The position numbers were made by a program, and so were the translations under genes. The notes under the pieces are model-generated. The model was not told the DNA's origin. It worked only from the letters and a program-made list of their open reading frames with translations, and did no database searches. A stretch of DNA of 64,000 bases from Albidovulum sp. (GTDB lineage: Bacteria; Pseudomonadota; Alphaproteobacteria; Rhodobacterales; Rhodobacteraceae): assembly GCA_020637635.1 (NCBI GenBank), contig JACKKB010000005.1, positions 225,595 through 289,594 of the forward strand, in the 5' to 3' direction. Positions 1-8,092 of this stretch are shown piece after piece. The stretch's first letter is position 1; each line of letters opens with the position of its first letter.

Positions 1-271
1 CGGGCCGCGCGAAACAGTAGCTGCAGCCGTGTTCGCAGCCGCGATAGGGATTGATCGTGCGGTCGAAGGGCAGATCCGGCGAGGCCACGTAGTTGATCAG
101 GCTTCGCGGCCGTTCCTCGCGCACCTCGGTCGCGAGCAGGCGTTCCTCCTCGGGCAGGTCCCAGCCGTCGCTCTCGCGCGCGTGCTCAAGCGGCTCGAAC
201 CGCCCCGCGGGGTTCGTCGCGGCGCCGCGTGCGCGCAGGCGCAGGAAGGGATCGGCGGGGGGAAGGGTCAT
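1..271 (-). CDS. PA0069-family radical SAM protein, N-terminal part (cut by window edge)
   Basis: Only the first ~90 residues are inside the window; the gene continues past base 1. The reverse-strand translation has an RARGAATNPAGRFE-like start, then ASPDLPFDRTINPYRGC, then a CxxxCxxC motif (CEHGCSYC) that binds the radical SAM 4Fe-4S cluster. The ARGA...NPAGRFE opening and the NPYRGCEHGC context match the PA0069/Rv2578c family of spore-photoproduct-lyase-like radical SAM proteins, whose substrate is not established. The start is uncertain: ATG at 271 or an in-frame ATG at 289, neither with a clear ribosome binding site. It is divergent from the corrinoid gene; no functional link can be shown. 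Confidence 0.8.
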   Translation of the reverse strand, partial: MTLPPADPFLRLRARGAATNPAGRFEPLEHARESDGWDLPEEERLLATEVREERPRSLINYVASPDLPFDRTINPYRGCEHGCSYCFARP

Positions 272-446
272 GGCGCCGTTATGGAACATTTGCAGAACGT
301 GTTGCAAGTGGCAAGGCCCCGCCCGCCCCCCTGACAGCCGCATCGGGTGGCTTTAGGTCGCCCGAAGTGCGGCCCATGTCGCAAAACGCCAAGTGGCGCG
401 GGCCGAGTGGTCGCATTAAGACCGAAGAACCGCCAGGAGACACGCT

Positions 447-1148
447 ATGGCCGACGAAGAAGACATCATCCTCAGCGAACTCGACGACGAAGAGCTTGTC
501 CTGCAGATGCACGACGACCTTTATGACGGTCTGAAGGAGGAGATCGAGGAAGGCGTGAACATCCTCCTGGGGCGCGACTGGGCGCCCTACGACGTGCTCA
601 CCAAGGCGTTGGTCGCCGGCATGACGATCGTCGGCGCCGACTTCCGCGACGGCATCCTCTTCGTGCCGGAAGTGCTTCTTGCCGCCAACGCGATGAAGGC
701 GGGGATGGCGATCCTGAAACCGCTGCTGGCCGAGACCGGGGCGCCCAAGGTCGGCAAGATGGTGATCGGCACCGTCAAGGGCGACATCCACGACATCGGC
801 AAGAACCTTGTCGGCATGATGATGGAAGGCGCGGGCTTCGAGGTAGTGGACCTCGGCATCAACAACCCGGTAGAGAAATACCTCGAGGCGCTGGAGCGCG
901 AGGAGGCCGACATCCTCGGCATGTCCGCGCTTCTGACCACGACGATGCCCTACATGAAGGTCGTGATCGACACGCTGAAGGAAAAGGGCATGCGCGAGAA
1001 CTACATCGTGCTGGTGGGCGGCGCGCCGCTGAACGAGGAATTCGGCCGCGCCATCGGGGCCGATGCCTATTGCCGCGACGCCGCCGTGGCGGTGCAGACG
1101 GCCAAGGACTTCATTGCCCGCAAGCACAACAAGCTCGGCGCCGGCTGA
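447..1148 (+). CDS. Corrinoid (B12-binding) protein of a methyltransferase system
   Basis: 233 aa, cytoplasmic. Residues ~20-100 form the helical cap domain of methionine-synthase-type B12 modules. Residues ~101-225 form the cobalamin-binding Rossmann domain, with the DxHxxG signature (DIHDIG, 113-118) whose His115 is the predicted lower cobalt ligand, an S-A-L loop near 160 and a VGG motif near 190. The family (MtbC/MttC-like) carries methyl groups between a substrate methyltransferase and a tetrahydrofolate or thiol methyltransferase. Neither partner enzyme nor a corrinoid reactivase lies inside the window, so the substrate (methylamines, betaines or methoxylated compounds) cannot be named. 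A DUF1638 gene follows 300 bp downstream, a pairing I recall seeing with such corrinoid proteins. Confidence 0.92.
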   Translation: MADEEDIILSELDDEELVLQMHDDLYDGLKEEIEEGVNILLGRDWAPYDVLTKALVAGMTIVGADFRDGILFVPEVLLAANAMKAGMAILKPLLAETGAPKVGKMVIGTVKGDIHDIGKNLVGMMMEGAGFEVVDLGINNPVEKYLEALEREEADILGMSALLTTTMPYMKVVIDTLKEKGMRENYIVLVGGAPLNEEFGRAIGADAYCRDAAVAVQTAKDFIARKHNKLGAG

Positions 1149-1272
1149 GCCTCGGGCGATCCGGCCGGAACTCCGGCTCCGCCGCCGCGCCGCGCCGGGG
1201 CCGTCTGGCGGCGCCGGCGCGGGGGCTTCACAGGCCGGCTGCGGACCCCCATCTTGAGCCGAGGAGATGCCG

Positions 1273-1455
1273 ATGCCCCCTGCCCCTCTGATCCTGGTGC
1301 TTGTCCTCGTCCTTGCCGCCGCCGCGCTCAGCGTGGCGCTCGCGGCCTGGCTGGCACCGGCCCTCGGCGCGGGCGCGGGCGTGACGGGGGCGCTGCTCGT
1401 TCCGGCACTTCTGATGGCGCTCGTCCTGCGTCGCCTCGCCCGGAGGCAGCCGTGA
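1273..1455 (+). CDS. Small hydrophobic membrane peptide
   Basis: 60 aa, almost entirely hydrophobic: two predicted membrane segments (roughly 5-27 and 32-52) ending in a basic tail RRLARRQP. I start it at ATG 1273 because GAGGAG (1261-1266) sits 6 nt upstream; the ATG at 1267 touches that site directly. Its stop codon TGA overlaps the GTG start of the DUF1638 gene (GTGA), indicating translational coupling. No recognised family. It could be a small subunit or anchor for the neighbours, or a poorly conserved ORF. Confidence 0.55.
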   Translation: MPPAPLILVLVLVLAAAALSVALAAWLAPALGAGAGVTGALLVPALLMALVLRRLARRQP

Positions 1456-2090
1456 CCGGCGCGCCCGACGACCGGACCCTGACCGAAACCGGCCTCGCGC
1501 CCGGCCGCAACGGGCGCATCCTCCTCATCGCCTGTGGCGCGCTCGCCCGCGAGATCCTCGACCTCAGGGCCGCGAACGGCTGGACCCACCTCGATCTCAC
1601 CTGCCTGCCGGCCAAGCTGCATCTCTACCCGGAGAAGATCACCGCCGCCGTGGAGGAGACGGTCGAGAAGCATCGCGCCGACTACGACGGCATCTTCGTC
1701 GTCTACGCCGACTGCGGCACCGGCGGGCTTCTCGCCGAGAAGTGCCGCGCGCTTGGTGTCGAGATGGTCGCGGGGCCGCATTGCTATGCCTTCTTCGAAG
1801 GCAACGACCGCTTTGCCGAACATGCCGAGACCGAGATCGCGGCCTTCTACCTGACCGATTTCCTCGTCCGCCAGTTCGACGCCTTCGTCTGGAAGCCGAT
1901 GGGGCTCGACCGTCACCCGGAACTGCGCGACATGCTCTTCGGCAACTACGAGAAACTCGTCTACCAGGCCCAGACCGAGGATCCCGCGCTTGATGCCAAG
2001 GCGCGCGATTGCGCCTTGCGGCTGGGGCTCGCCTATGAACGCCGCTTCACCGGCTATGGCGACCTCAAAGGCGCGCTCGCCCGGCTCTGA
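1452..2090 (+). CDS. DUF1638 domain-containing protein
   Basis: 212 aa from the GTG at 1452, chosen because it overlaps the preceding stop codon (GTGA) and because a longer N-terminus would be low-complexity sequence. The body matches the DUF1638 family: LLIACGALAREI near residues 25-36, LTCLPAKLHLYPEKI, VVYADCGTGG and PHCYAFF, with regularly placed cysteines. No signal peptide, so probably cytosolic. The function of DUF1638 is unknown; members are often found beside corrinoid methyl-transfer proteins, as here, so a role in that methyl transfer is a reasonable inference only. Confidence 0.85.
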   Translation: MTGAPDDRTLTETGLAPGRNGRILLIACGALAREILDLRAANGWTHLDLTCLPAKLHLYPEKITAAVEETVEKHRADYDGIFVVYADCGTGGLLAEKCRALGVEMVAGPHCYAFFEGNDRFAEHAETEIAAFYLTDFLVRQFDAFVWKPMGLDRHPELRDMLFGNYEKLVYQAQTEDPALDAKARDCALRLGLAYERRFTGYGDLKGALARL

Positions 2091-2095
2091 GCCTC

Positions 2096-2515
2096 TCAGG
2101 CGGCCGCTGCGAGCGCATGGAGCCGCGCCACCATCGCCCTGAGCCCGTTCGACCGCTGCGAGGAGAGATGCTCGTCCAGCCCGAGCCGCGCCAGCTCGGC
2201 CGCGGCATCGACCCTGGCCGCCTCGGCAGCACTCAGACCCGAGAAGAGCGCATGCAGGATGGCGATGAGCCCGCGCACGATCATCGCATCGCTGTCGCCC
2301 TGAAAATCGAACCGCGCCGCCGCGCCCCGCCCCTCGATCCGCGGCAGGAGCCAGACCTGGCTGGCGCAGCCCTCGACCTTGGTCGCCGGCACCTTCACCG
2401 CGTCGTCAAGCGGCGCCATGGCACGGCCAAGCTCGATCACATGGCGATAGCGATCCTCCCAGTCGTCCAGGAAAGCGAAAGTCTCGGCGATCTCCTCGAA
2501 GGCTTCGGTGGCCAT
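2096..2515 (-). CDS. sufE: SufE family sulfur acceptor protein
   Basis: 139 aa from ATG 2515, which has GGAGGGG just upstream. SufE takes persulfide sulfur from the cysteine desulfurase SufS and passes it on for Fe-S cluster assembly in the cytosol. The acceptor cysteine is visible as Cys50 in KVEGCASQVWL, the same position as Cys51 of E. coli SufE; the usual SufE length is ~140 aa. The suf operon itself is not in the window, so this is a stand-alone copy. It ends 5 bp from the DUF1638 stop on the other strand. Confidence 0.93.
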   Translation of the reverse strand: MATEAFEEIAETFAFLDDWEDRYRHVIELGRAMAPLDDAVKVPATKVEGCASQVWLLPRIEGRGAAARFDFQGDSDAMIVRGLIAILHALFSGLSAAEAARVDAAAELARLGLDEHLSSQRSNGLRAMVARLHALAAAA

Positions 2516-2585
2516 TGTCCCCTCCGGCAGGCTTGCCCCACGGGAGGTAGTCGCAAACCCGTCCGAGGTCCAGCCGGGCGCCCCC

Positions 2586-2614
2586 TTTTCTTGGTCCGGC
2601 AATTGGGCTACGCA
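2586..2614 (+). promoter_or_regulatory. Candidate promoter of the lipoprotein gene
   Basis: TTTTCT (2586-2591) and TACGCA (2609-2614) are separated by 17 bp and lie 42 bp before the start codon. The same arrangement occurs before ssb, eno and the gene at 62860. Sigma factor not known; inference from repeated geometry only. Confidence 0.3.
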
Positions 2615-2655
2615 GGGTGTCGAAGCACCGCCCTACCGCAACCCGGGAGCCGCGC

Positions 2656-3114
2656 ATGAGACTGCCCGTTACCGCCGTTCTGATTGCAGCGCTGTCGCTC
2701 GGCGGCTGTGCCAAGGTCCGCGACAGCAAGTTCAATCCGCTGAACTGGTTCGGCCGCTCGCAGGCGCAGACCGCCGCCCCGGGCACGGTGCCCGCCGACC
2801 CGCGCAGCCTGGTGCAGCAGGTCACCGCGCTCGAGGTCGCGCGCCAGCCGGGCGGCGCCATCGTGCGCGCCTCCGGCCTGCCGCCGACCCAGGGCTGGTG
2901 GGATGCCGAACTGGTGGCCGAGAACGACGGCATCGCCAAGGACGGCGTGCTCAGCTACCGCTTCGTGGTCTTCGCCCCGCCGGGCGAACGCCGCGTCTCG
3001 ACGCCGCAATCGCGCGAACTGACGGCGGCCATCTACCTGTCGGACATGCGCCTGCAGGACGTGCGCCAGATCGTCGTTCTGGGCGCGACCAACAGCCGCT
3101 CGGTCCGCCGCTGA
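2656..3114 (+). CDS. Small lipoprotein, function unknown
   Basis: 152 aa. The N-terminus is a signal peptide with a lipobox (LSLGGC, Cys at ~18), so the mature protein should be lipid-anchored in the periplasm or outer membrane. After it comes the charged linker DSKFNPLNWFGRS, which I associate with conserved Rhodobacteraceae lipoproteins, then a ~100-residue soluble domain without recognisable catalytic motifs. ATG 2656 is chosen because it places the signal peptide at the N-terminus. A motif shared with the ssb and eno upstream regions lies at 2586-2614. Confidence 0.8.
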   Translation: MRLPVTAVLIAALSLGGCAKVRDSKFNPLNWFGRSQAQTAAPGTVPADPRSLVQQVTALEVARQPGGAIVRASGLPPTQGWWDAELVAENDGIAKDGVLSYRFVVFAPPGERRVSTPQSRELTAAIYLSDMRLQDVRQIVVLGATNSRSVRR

Positions 3115-3162
3115 GCCTGGGCCGGAGGGGCGAGCGAACGCGGGCCGAAGCTCGAGCGGCGC

Positions 3163-4314
3163 TCAGACAGGCACCACCCGGACCGCGCCGCCGCGCGCCG
3201 AAAGCGCGATCTTGCCCTCGCAGAGCCTGAGCGCGTCTTCTCCGAAAACCGTTCGGCGCCAGCCGGTTACAGCCGGAACCTCGGTTGATCCGGCCGCCAG
3301 CGCATCGAGATCGGCAGACGAGGCGACAAGCTTCTGCGCCACGCCCTCGGCCTCGCACTTGGCCTTCAGGAGCACCCGCAGCAGATCGGCAAGCGCGCTG
3401 TCGACCTGCGGCTGGGCGCGATCGGCATCCACCCTCGGCAGGTCCTCGGCGCGCGCCTCGACCCCGGCCTTGACGGCGGCGAGGATGCCTTCGGCGATAT
3501 CGGGGCGCCGCCCCTCGCGCAAGAGCAGCCGCGAGCGGCCGAGATCCTCGGGCGTCGCGGGCTTGGTCGAGGCGAGCTCGAGCAGCGCATCGTCCTTGAA
3601 CACCCGCGACCGCGGGACGTTGCGGCTCTGGGCATAGTCCTCGCGGAAGCGTGCCAGTTCGCGCACCACGGCCAGGAACCGCCCCGAGCTTGTCCGCGTC
3701 TTGACCCGCTTCCATGCCTCTTCGGGCCGGTTGATATAAGTCTCGGGGTCGAGAAGGGTCGCCTCCTCCTCCTCGACCCAGCTCTGCCGGCCGGTCCGCT
3801 TCAGTTCCCTGGCGAGAAATTCGTAAATCACTCGCAGATGCGTCACATCGGCCAGCGCATAGGTCTTCTGCGCCTCGCTGAGCGGCCGGCGCGACCAGTC
3901 GGTGAAACGCGAGGTCTTGTCGAGCGACTGGCGCGCGATCTTGCGCACCAGCGTCTCGTAGCCGACCTGATCGCCGAAGCCGCAGACCATGGCCGCGACC
4001 TGGGTGTCGAAGAGCGGCTCGGGAAAGACCTTTCCCTCGACGAAGAAGATCTCGAGATCCTGCCGGGCGGCGTGAAAGACCTTCACGGTCGCCCTGTGGC
4101 GGAAGAGGTCGTAGACCGGCTCGAGCGACAGCCCGTCGGCCAGCGTGTCGACCAGCACCGCCTCGCCGTCGCCGGGCAGCGCCATCTGCAGCAGGCAGAG
4201 CCTGGAATAGTAGGTCCGTTCGCGGAGAAACTCGGTATCGAGCGTGACATAGGGTCCCGCCTTGGCCTGGTCGCAGAAGCCAGCGAGATCTTTCGTGGTT
4301 GTGATCGTGCGCAT
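3163..4314 (-). CDS. rnd: Ribonuclease D
   Basis: 383 aa, the usual RNase D length. A 3'-5' exoribonuclease that trims tRNA and other structured RNA 3' ends in the cytoplasm. The N-terminal DEDD-Y exonuclease domain (1-~175) shows all four metal-binding acids: Asp26 and Glu28 (LDTEF), Asp86 (HAARQDLEIF) and Asp156 with Tyr152 (YALADVTHL). An HRDC RNA-binding domain covers about 205-290, followed by a C-terminal helical domain. Transcribed alone, downstream of the membrane-tethered regulator on the same strand, with a 181-bp gap between them containing a 20-bp tandem repeat. Confidence 0.95.
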   Translation of the reverse strand: MRTITTTKDLAGFCDQAKAGPYVTLDTEFLRERTYYSRLCLLQMALPGDGEAVLVDTLADGLSLEPVYDLFRHRATVKVFHAARQDLEIFFVEGKVFPEPLFDTQVAAMVCGFGDQVGYETLVRKIARQSLDKTSRFTDWSRRPLSEAQKTYALADVTHLRVIYEFLARELKRTGRQSWVEEEEATLLDPETYINRPEEAWKRVKTRTSSGRFLAVVRELARFREDYAQSRNVPRSRVFKDDALLELASTKPATPEDLGRSRLLLREGRRPDIAEGILAAVKAGVEARAEDLPRVDADRAQPQVDSALADLLRVLLKAKCEAEGVAQKLVASSADLDALAAGSTEVPAVTGWRRTVFGEDALRLCEGKIALSARGGAVRVVPV

Positions 4315-4411
4315 GCGCGTTCCGTTTTGCGCGGGGGCATCCCGCAGGGTCTGGCCGTCTTATGCGACAGTGCGGGGAAATGAAAGAGGACCGGAGCGGC
4401 CCGCCCTGCCC

Positions 4412-4451
4412 GCCCCGCCTTGCCCGGTCCTGCCCCGCCCTGCCCGGTCCT
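4412..4451. repeat. 20-bp tandem repeat, two copies
   Basis: Two 20-bp units, 4412-4431 and 4432-4451, read GCCCCGCC, then a T or C, then TGCCCGGTCCT. They differ at that one position. They lie in the gap between rnd and the membrane-tethered regulator. One of several short GC-rich tandem repeats in this window. Confidence 0.75.
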
Positions 4452-4495
4452 GCAAGGCATGGCTGCGGCCGGCGGTCGGCGCCGCAAGGGCTGAC

Positions 4496-5035
4496 CTAGC
4501 GCGTCCGCGGGGGCTCGGCGCCGGCCTGCGGCACGACCCCGTCCAGCAGATCCTCGATCAGGAGGCTGACAAGCTGGCTTCGCCCCGAGAGGCCCGACTT
4601 GCGGTAGATCGCGTTCAGATGCGTCTTGACGGTGCCCTCGGCCGAGCCGCGCATCTCTGCCACCTCGGCGATCGAACAGCCCTTGATGGTGAAGGTCGCG
4701 ATATCCGCCTCGGCCGGGGTGAGCCCCCAGTCCTCGAAATAGGTCTCCATCACGGCCTGCAAGGCGCCCGTCGCGGCGGCGATCGTGCGCTGTGCGTCGG
4801 CATGACGGCGCAGGAGCCGCACCAGATAGGCGCTTTCGAAGACGAGCGCGCCGAAGAGCCCGAGGTTGGCGGCGACCTCGTAGACGAGATGCGGGCGATC
4901 GGCGGGGATGCCGGATTCGGCGGCGATGTCCCTCAACACGTCGATGACGAAAAAGATAGACGCAAAGGCCTGCAGGCAGATGAGCGCGATGATCACCAGC
5001 CCTTCGGTCGGAATTGCCTTGAGCAGTTTCACCAT
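4496..5035 (-). CDS. Membrane-anchored LuxR-type HTH transcriptional regulator
   Basis: 179 aa from ATG 5035, preceded by GGAAGGGG. Two hydrophobic segments (about 12-34 and 53-75) are followed by a linker and a C-terminal LuxR/GerE helix-turn-helix (about 107-170: LTPAEADIA, IAEVAEMRGSAEGTVKTHLNAIYRKSG). There is no receiver, PAS or autoinducer domain, so it looks like a one-component regulator held in the inner membrane with a very small periplasmic loop. The ligand and targets are unknown. It is divergent from ssb, sharing a ~197-bp upstream region. Confidence 0.85.
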   Translation of the reverse strand: MVKLLKAIPTEGLVIIALICLQAFASIFFVIDVLRDIAAESGIPADRPHLVYEVAANLGLFGALVFESAYLVRLLRRHADAQRTIAAATGALQAVMETYFEDWGLTPAEADIATFTIKGCSIAEVAEMRGSAEGTVKTHLNAIYRKSGLSGRSQLVSLLIEDLLDGVVPQAGAEPPRTR

Positions 5036-5172
5036 GATTGCCCCTTCCGCATCCGCTGAGCGCCTTCCTACCGGGGCTTGAACGCTTGCGAAAGCGCTAC
5101 TCCGTCGCACTCGCGATCGTGATAGGCATGGGGCGGCGCGGTGCGCATTCGGGGTTTCTTGACCATGGCCGC

Positions 5173-5201
5173 TTTTCTTGGCCGCCACGCGGTGGTCTAA
5201 A
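5173..5201 (+). promoter_or_regulatory. Candidate ssb promoter
   Basis: TTTTCT (5173-5178), 17-bp spacer, TCTAAA (5196-5201), about 31 bp before the ssb start. It shares TTTTCTTGGCC with the eno upstream region apart from one inserted base there. No LexA-type (GTTC, 7 bp, GTTC) site was seen here. Confidence 0.35.
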
Positions 5202-5232
5202 GGGCGGCAACAGAATCGAGAGGAGAGATCGC

Positions 5233-5733
5233 ATGGCGGGATCGGTGAACAAGGTCATTCTGGTGGGCAATCTCGGCCGCGATCCGGAAGTGCGCTCGTT
5301 CCAGAACGGCGGCAAGGTCTGCAACCTGCGCATCGCCACGTCGGAAACCTGGCGCGACCGCAACACCGGCGAGCGCAAGGAACGCACCGAGTGGCATTCG
5401 GTGGCGATCTTCAACGAGAACCTCGCCAAGATCGCCGAGCAATATCTGCGCAAGGGCTCCAAGGTCTATATCGAGGGCCAGCTCGAGACCCGCAAATGGC
5501 AGGACCAGTCGGGTGCGGAGCGCTATTCGACCGAGGTCGTGCTGCGCCAGTTCCGTGGCGAACTAACGCTGCTTGACGGGCGGGACGGCGGCGGGTCGGG
5601 CGGCGGCGGTTCGGGCGGCGGCGAGCGCGACTATGGCGGCGGCTATGACGACGACCGCGGCGGATCGGGCGGTTCGGGCGGCGCAAGCCAGGGCGGCGGG
5701 CGCTCCGACCTCGACGACGACATCCCGTTCTGA
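5233..5733 (+). CDS. ssb: Single-stranded DNA-binding protein
   Basis: 166 aa. Binds and protects ssDNA in replication, repair and recombination as a tetramer. Residues 1-~110 are the OB fold (SVNKVILVGNLGRDPEVR; ERTEWHSVAIFNENLAKIAEQYLRKGSKVYIEGQLETRKW). A glycine-rich flexible linker (~115-155) precedes the acidic tip DLDDDIPF, the docking peptide for partner proteins. Start at ATG 5233 with AGGAGAG 5-6 nt upstream. The GNAT gene begins 5 bp after the stop. Confidence 0.98.
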   Translation: MAGSVNKVILVGNLGRDPEVRSFQNGGKVCNLRIATSETWRDRNTGERKERTEWHSVAIFNENLAKIAEQYLRKGSKVYIEGQLETRKWQDQSGAERYSTEVVLRQFRGELTLLDGRDGGGSGGGGSGGGERDYGGGYDDDRGGSGGSGGASQGGGRSDLDDDIPF

Positions 5734-5738
5734 GGCGG

Positions 5739-6233
5739 ATGAACAGAACGGTCGACCGCGGGGGCGTTCCGGTGCCGGTGCGTCCCTTCTGCCTGGCGGA
5801 TACGCCGGCGACGGTCGCTCTCCTGTCGGAGATGCAGGCGCACTATGGCGTCCCCTGCCCGGCCGCCGAAGAGATCGCCGCCGCGCTTGCCGATCTGCCA
5901 CCGGGCAACGGCATCCTGCTGGCCGAGATCGGCGCGTCTCTCGCCGGTTTCGCCGGTTGGTCGCTGCAATGGCCGGGACCGGGGCTGAAGCGGGGGCTCT
6001 TCCTGAAAGAGCTTTACGTCGCCAGCACCTGCCGCGGCATGGGCGTCGGTCGTGCGCTCATGGCAGGGCTGGCGCGGCTGGCGCTCCACCACGGCGCGAC
6101 ACGGCTGGATTTCACGGCGGATGCCACGAACGCAAGGCTTCTCGCCTTCTACGTCCGGCTCGGTGCGGCGCCGGACGGGCGACGGTTTCACCGGATCGGC
6201 GGCGGTGCGCTGAGCGCATTGGCAGCGTCCTAG
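5739..6233 (+). CDS. GNAT family N-acetyltransferase
   Basis: 164 aa. Acetyl-CoA-dependent N-acetyltransferase fold; substrate unknown. The acetyl-CoA pyrophosphate-binding motif is visible as CRGMGVGRALM (~97-107) after the strand LKELYV, and the C-terminal strand/helix with FYVRLGA is typical of the family. It starts 5 bp after ssb and is probably co-transcribed. Its stop overlaps by 3 bp the aroB stop on the opposite strand. Confidence 0.9.
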   Translation: MNRTVDRGGVPVPVRPFCLADTPATVALLSEMQAHYGVPCPAAEEIAAALADLPPGNGILLAEIGASLAGFAGWSLQWPGPGLKRGLFLKELYVASTCRGMGVGRALMAGLARLALHHGATRLDFTADATNARLLAFYVRLGAAPDGRRFHRIGGGALSALAAS

Positions 6234-7360
6234 CCGCGCAGCGCCAATGCGTCCTCCAGGACACCCAGCACCGCCTCGCCGGGTACATCCCCGGCCACGA
6301 AGGCCGCGCCGATGCCGCGGGCAAGGATGAAGCGCAGGCGGCCGTCGACCACCTTCTTGTCCTGCCCCATGAGCGCGAGAAGCCCCTGCGCATCCGGCAG
6401 GTCGCCCGGGATGTCGGCCAGATCGACCTTCATCCCCATCGCCCTGAGATGCGCGCGCACCCGGCTCGGCGCTTCCTGCGCGCAAAGCCCGAGGCGCTGG
6501 GAAAGTTCGAAGGCCAGCGCGCATCCGATCGCCACGCCCTCGCCATGCAGGAGCCGGTCGGAATAGCCGGTGGCCTTTTCAAGCGCGTGGCAGAACGTAT
6601 GCCCGAGGTTCAGAAGCGCGCGGTCGCCCTCCTCGGTCTCGTCGCGCTCCACGATCCGCGCCTTCATCTCGACCGATCGGCGGACGGCATGCCGGCGCAG
6701 CCCCGCATCGCCGGCGGCCAGAGCGGGGCCGTTCGCCTCGAGCCAGTCGAAGAAGCCGGCATCGCCCAGAAGCCCGTATTTCACCACCTCGCCATAGCCC
6801 GACAGAAAATCGCGCGGCGCGAGCGTGCCGAGGACGGAAATGTCGGCCAGCACCAGCGAGGGCTGGTGGAAGGCGCCGATCAGGTTCTTGCCATGGGTCG
6901 AGTTGATGCCGGTCTTGCCGCCGACCGAACTGTCGACCTGGGCCAGAAGCGTGGTCGGGATCTGCACGAACCGGACCCCCCGGCGCAGGACCGCGGCGGC
7001 AAATCCCGCCAGATCGCCGATCACGCCGCCGCCGAAGGCGATCACCAGATCGCGCCGCTCGATCTTCTCGGCCAGAAGCCAGTCGACGGCCCGCGAGAAC
7101 TCCGCCCAGCCCTTGGTCGCCTCTCCCGCCGGCAGCGCAAGCGCCGTCATCGCGATATCGCCGAGCCCCGCGCGAAGCGCCTCGAGATGGGTCGCGGCGA
7201 CCGTCGCGTCGGTCAGCACCGCCACACGGCGCCGGTGCAGCAGCGGCGCGATCTCGGCCCCGGCCCGGGCGATGAGCCCGCCGCCGATGCGCACCTCGTA
7301 GCTGCGCGCGCCAAGATCGACTGCCACGGTCTCGGCCGCGCTCGGATTGCTCTTTGTCAT
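6230..7360 (-). CDS. aroB: 3-dehydroquinate synthase
   Basis: 376 aa from ATG 7360. Converts DAHP to 3-dehydroquinate, the second shikimate step, using NAD+ and a divalent metal in the cytosol. The NAD-binding glycine motif FGGGVIGDLAGF lies at ~109-120; metal ligands are expected in GYGEVVKYGLL (Glu), NLGHTFCHALEK (His) and LLHGEGVAIG (His). The start overlaps the aroK stop by 4 bp (ATGA), so aroK-aroB are translationally coupled, a common proteobacterial arrangement. A longer reading frame upstream is only aroK in another frame. Confidence 0.97.
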   Translation of the reverse strand: MTKSNPSAAETVAVDLGARSYEVRIGGGLIARAGAEIAPLLHRRRVAVLTDATVAATHLEALRAGLGDIAMTALALPAGEATKGWAEFSRAVDWLLAEKIERRDLVIAFGGGVIGDLAGFAAAVLRRGVRFVQIPTTLLAQVDSSVGGKTGINSTHGKNLIGAFHQPSLVLADISVLGTLAPRDFLSGYGEVVKYGLLGDAGFFDWLEANGPALAAGDAGLRRHAVRRSVEMKARIVERDETEEGDRALLNLGHTFCHALEKATGYSDRLLHGEGVAIGCALAFELSQRLGLCAQEAPSRVRAHLRAMGMKVDLADIPGDLPDAQGLLALMGQDKKVVDGRLRFILARGIGAAFVAGDVPGEAVLGVLEDALALRG

Positions 7361-7908
7361 GCCGGTTCCAGAATGTCTGGGCGCGAGGCGAGTGCCTTCA
7401 GCACCGCCCGCGCCGTGTCGTCGATGGAATAGTCGGCGCGCGCATCGACCGCCAGCCCGGCCTCGGAATAGATCGGCGTGCGCGCCGCAAGCAGCGCAGC
7501 AAGCGTGCCGCGCGGATCGGCGGTCTGCAGCAGCGGCCGCGTCGTCTTGTGGCGGACCCGCTGCCAGAGCAGATCGAGATCCGCCCGCAGCCAGACCGCG
7601 ACCCCGTGTTCGGCGATGGCGGCACGGTTGGCTGCCGACAGGAACGCCCCGCCACCGGTCGACAGGATCGCGGGAGGCCCCGAGAGCAGCCGGCGCAGCA
7701 CCTCGCCTTCGCGGGCGCGAAAGAAGCTCTCGCCGTCGCGGGCGAAGATCTCCGCCACGCTCATCCCGGCGGCGCGCACGATCTCGTCGTCGGAATCGAC
7801 GAACGGCACCGCGAGAACCCGCGCGAGCGCCGTGCCGACGGCGGTCTTGCCCGCCCCCATCATGCCGATCAGCGCGACGGTCTTCTTCAACCTGATTTTC
7901 TGGGCCAC
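7357..7908 (-). CDS. aroK: Shikimate kinase
   Basis: 183 aa. Phosphorylates shikimate at O3 with ATP. The Walker A motif GMMGAGKT is at 15-22, the shikimate-binding acidic motif DSDDEI follows at ~37, and STGGGAFL (the substrate-binding GGG) lies mid-protein. The start codon is GTG at 7908 (VAQKIRLKK); no in-frame ATG fits the N-terminus. First gene of aroK-aroB. The third shikimate-pathway gene in the window (class II DAHP synthase) is 52 kb away. Confidence 0.95.
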   Translation of the reverse strand: MAQKIRLKKTVALIGMMGAGKTAVGTALARVLAVPFVDSDDEIVRAAGMSVAEIFARDGESFFRAREGEVLRRLLSGPPAILSTGGGAFLSAANRAAIAEHGVAVWLRADLDLLWQRVRHKTTRPLLQTADPRGTLAALLAARTPIYSEAGLAVDARADYSIDDTARAVLKALASRPDILEPA

Positions 7909-8092
7909 TGGCCGAACCTATCACTACGCGCGGCATTCTGCCGTCAATTCCGAAACTTTCGGCCTTGAATGGCGTGAACTCGCGCGAAATGCCATATATA
8001 TTCGCGCCAGAGGCGGTTCGCGCGAGGGAGGGCGGCGGACCCGAACCATCACCGGCGGCCCGCCCGCCCCAGAACGAGAACGGCAGAACGCG

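Noticed and set aside
279..1916. 545-aa minus-strand open frame covering the corrinoid and DUF1638 genes
   Set aside because: It is antisense to two clear genes, has Arg/Ala/His-rich composition typical of GC-rich shadow frames and no recognisable domain.
5573..7432. 619-aa plus-strand frame across the GNAT and aroB genes
   Set aside because: Shadow of aroB on the opposite strand; low-complexity Arg/Ala/Gln/His composition.
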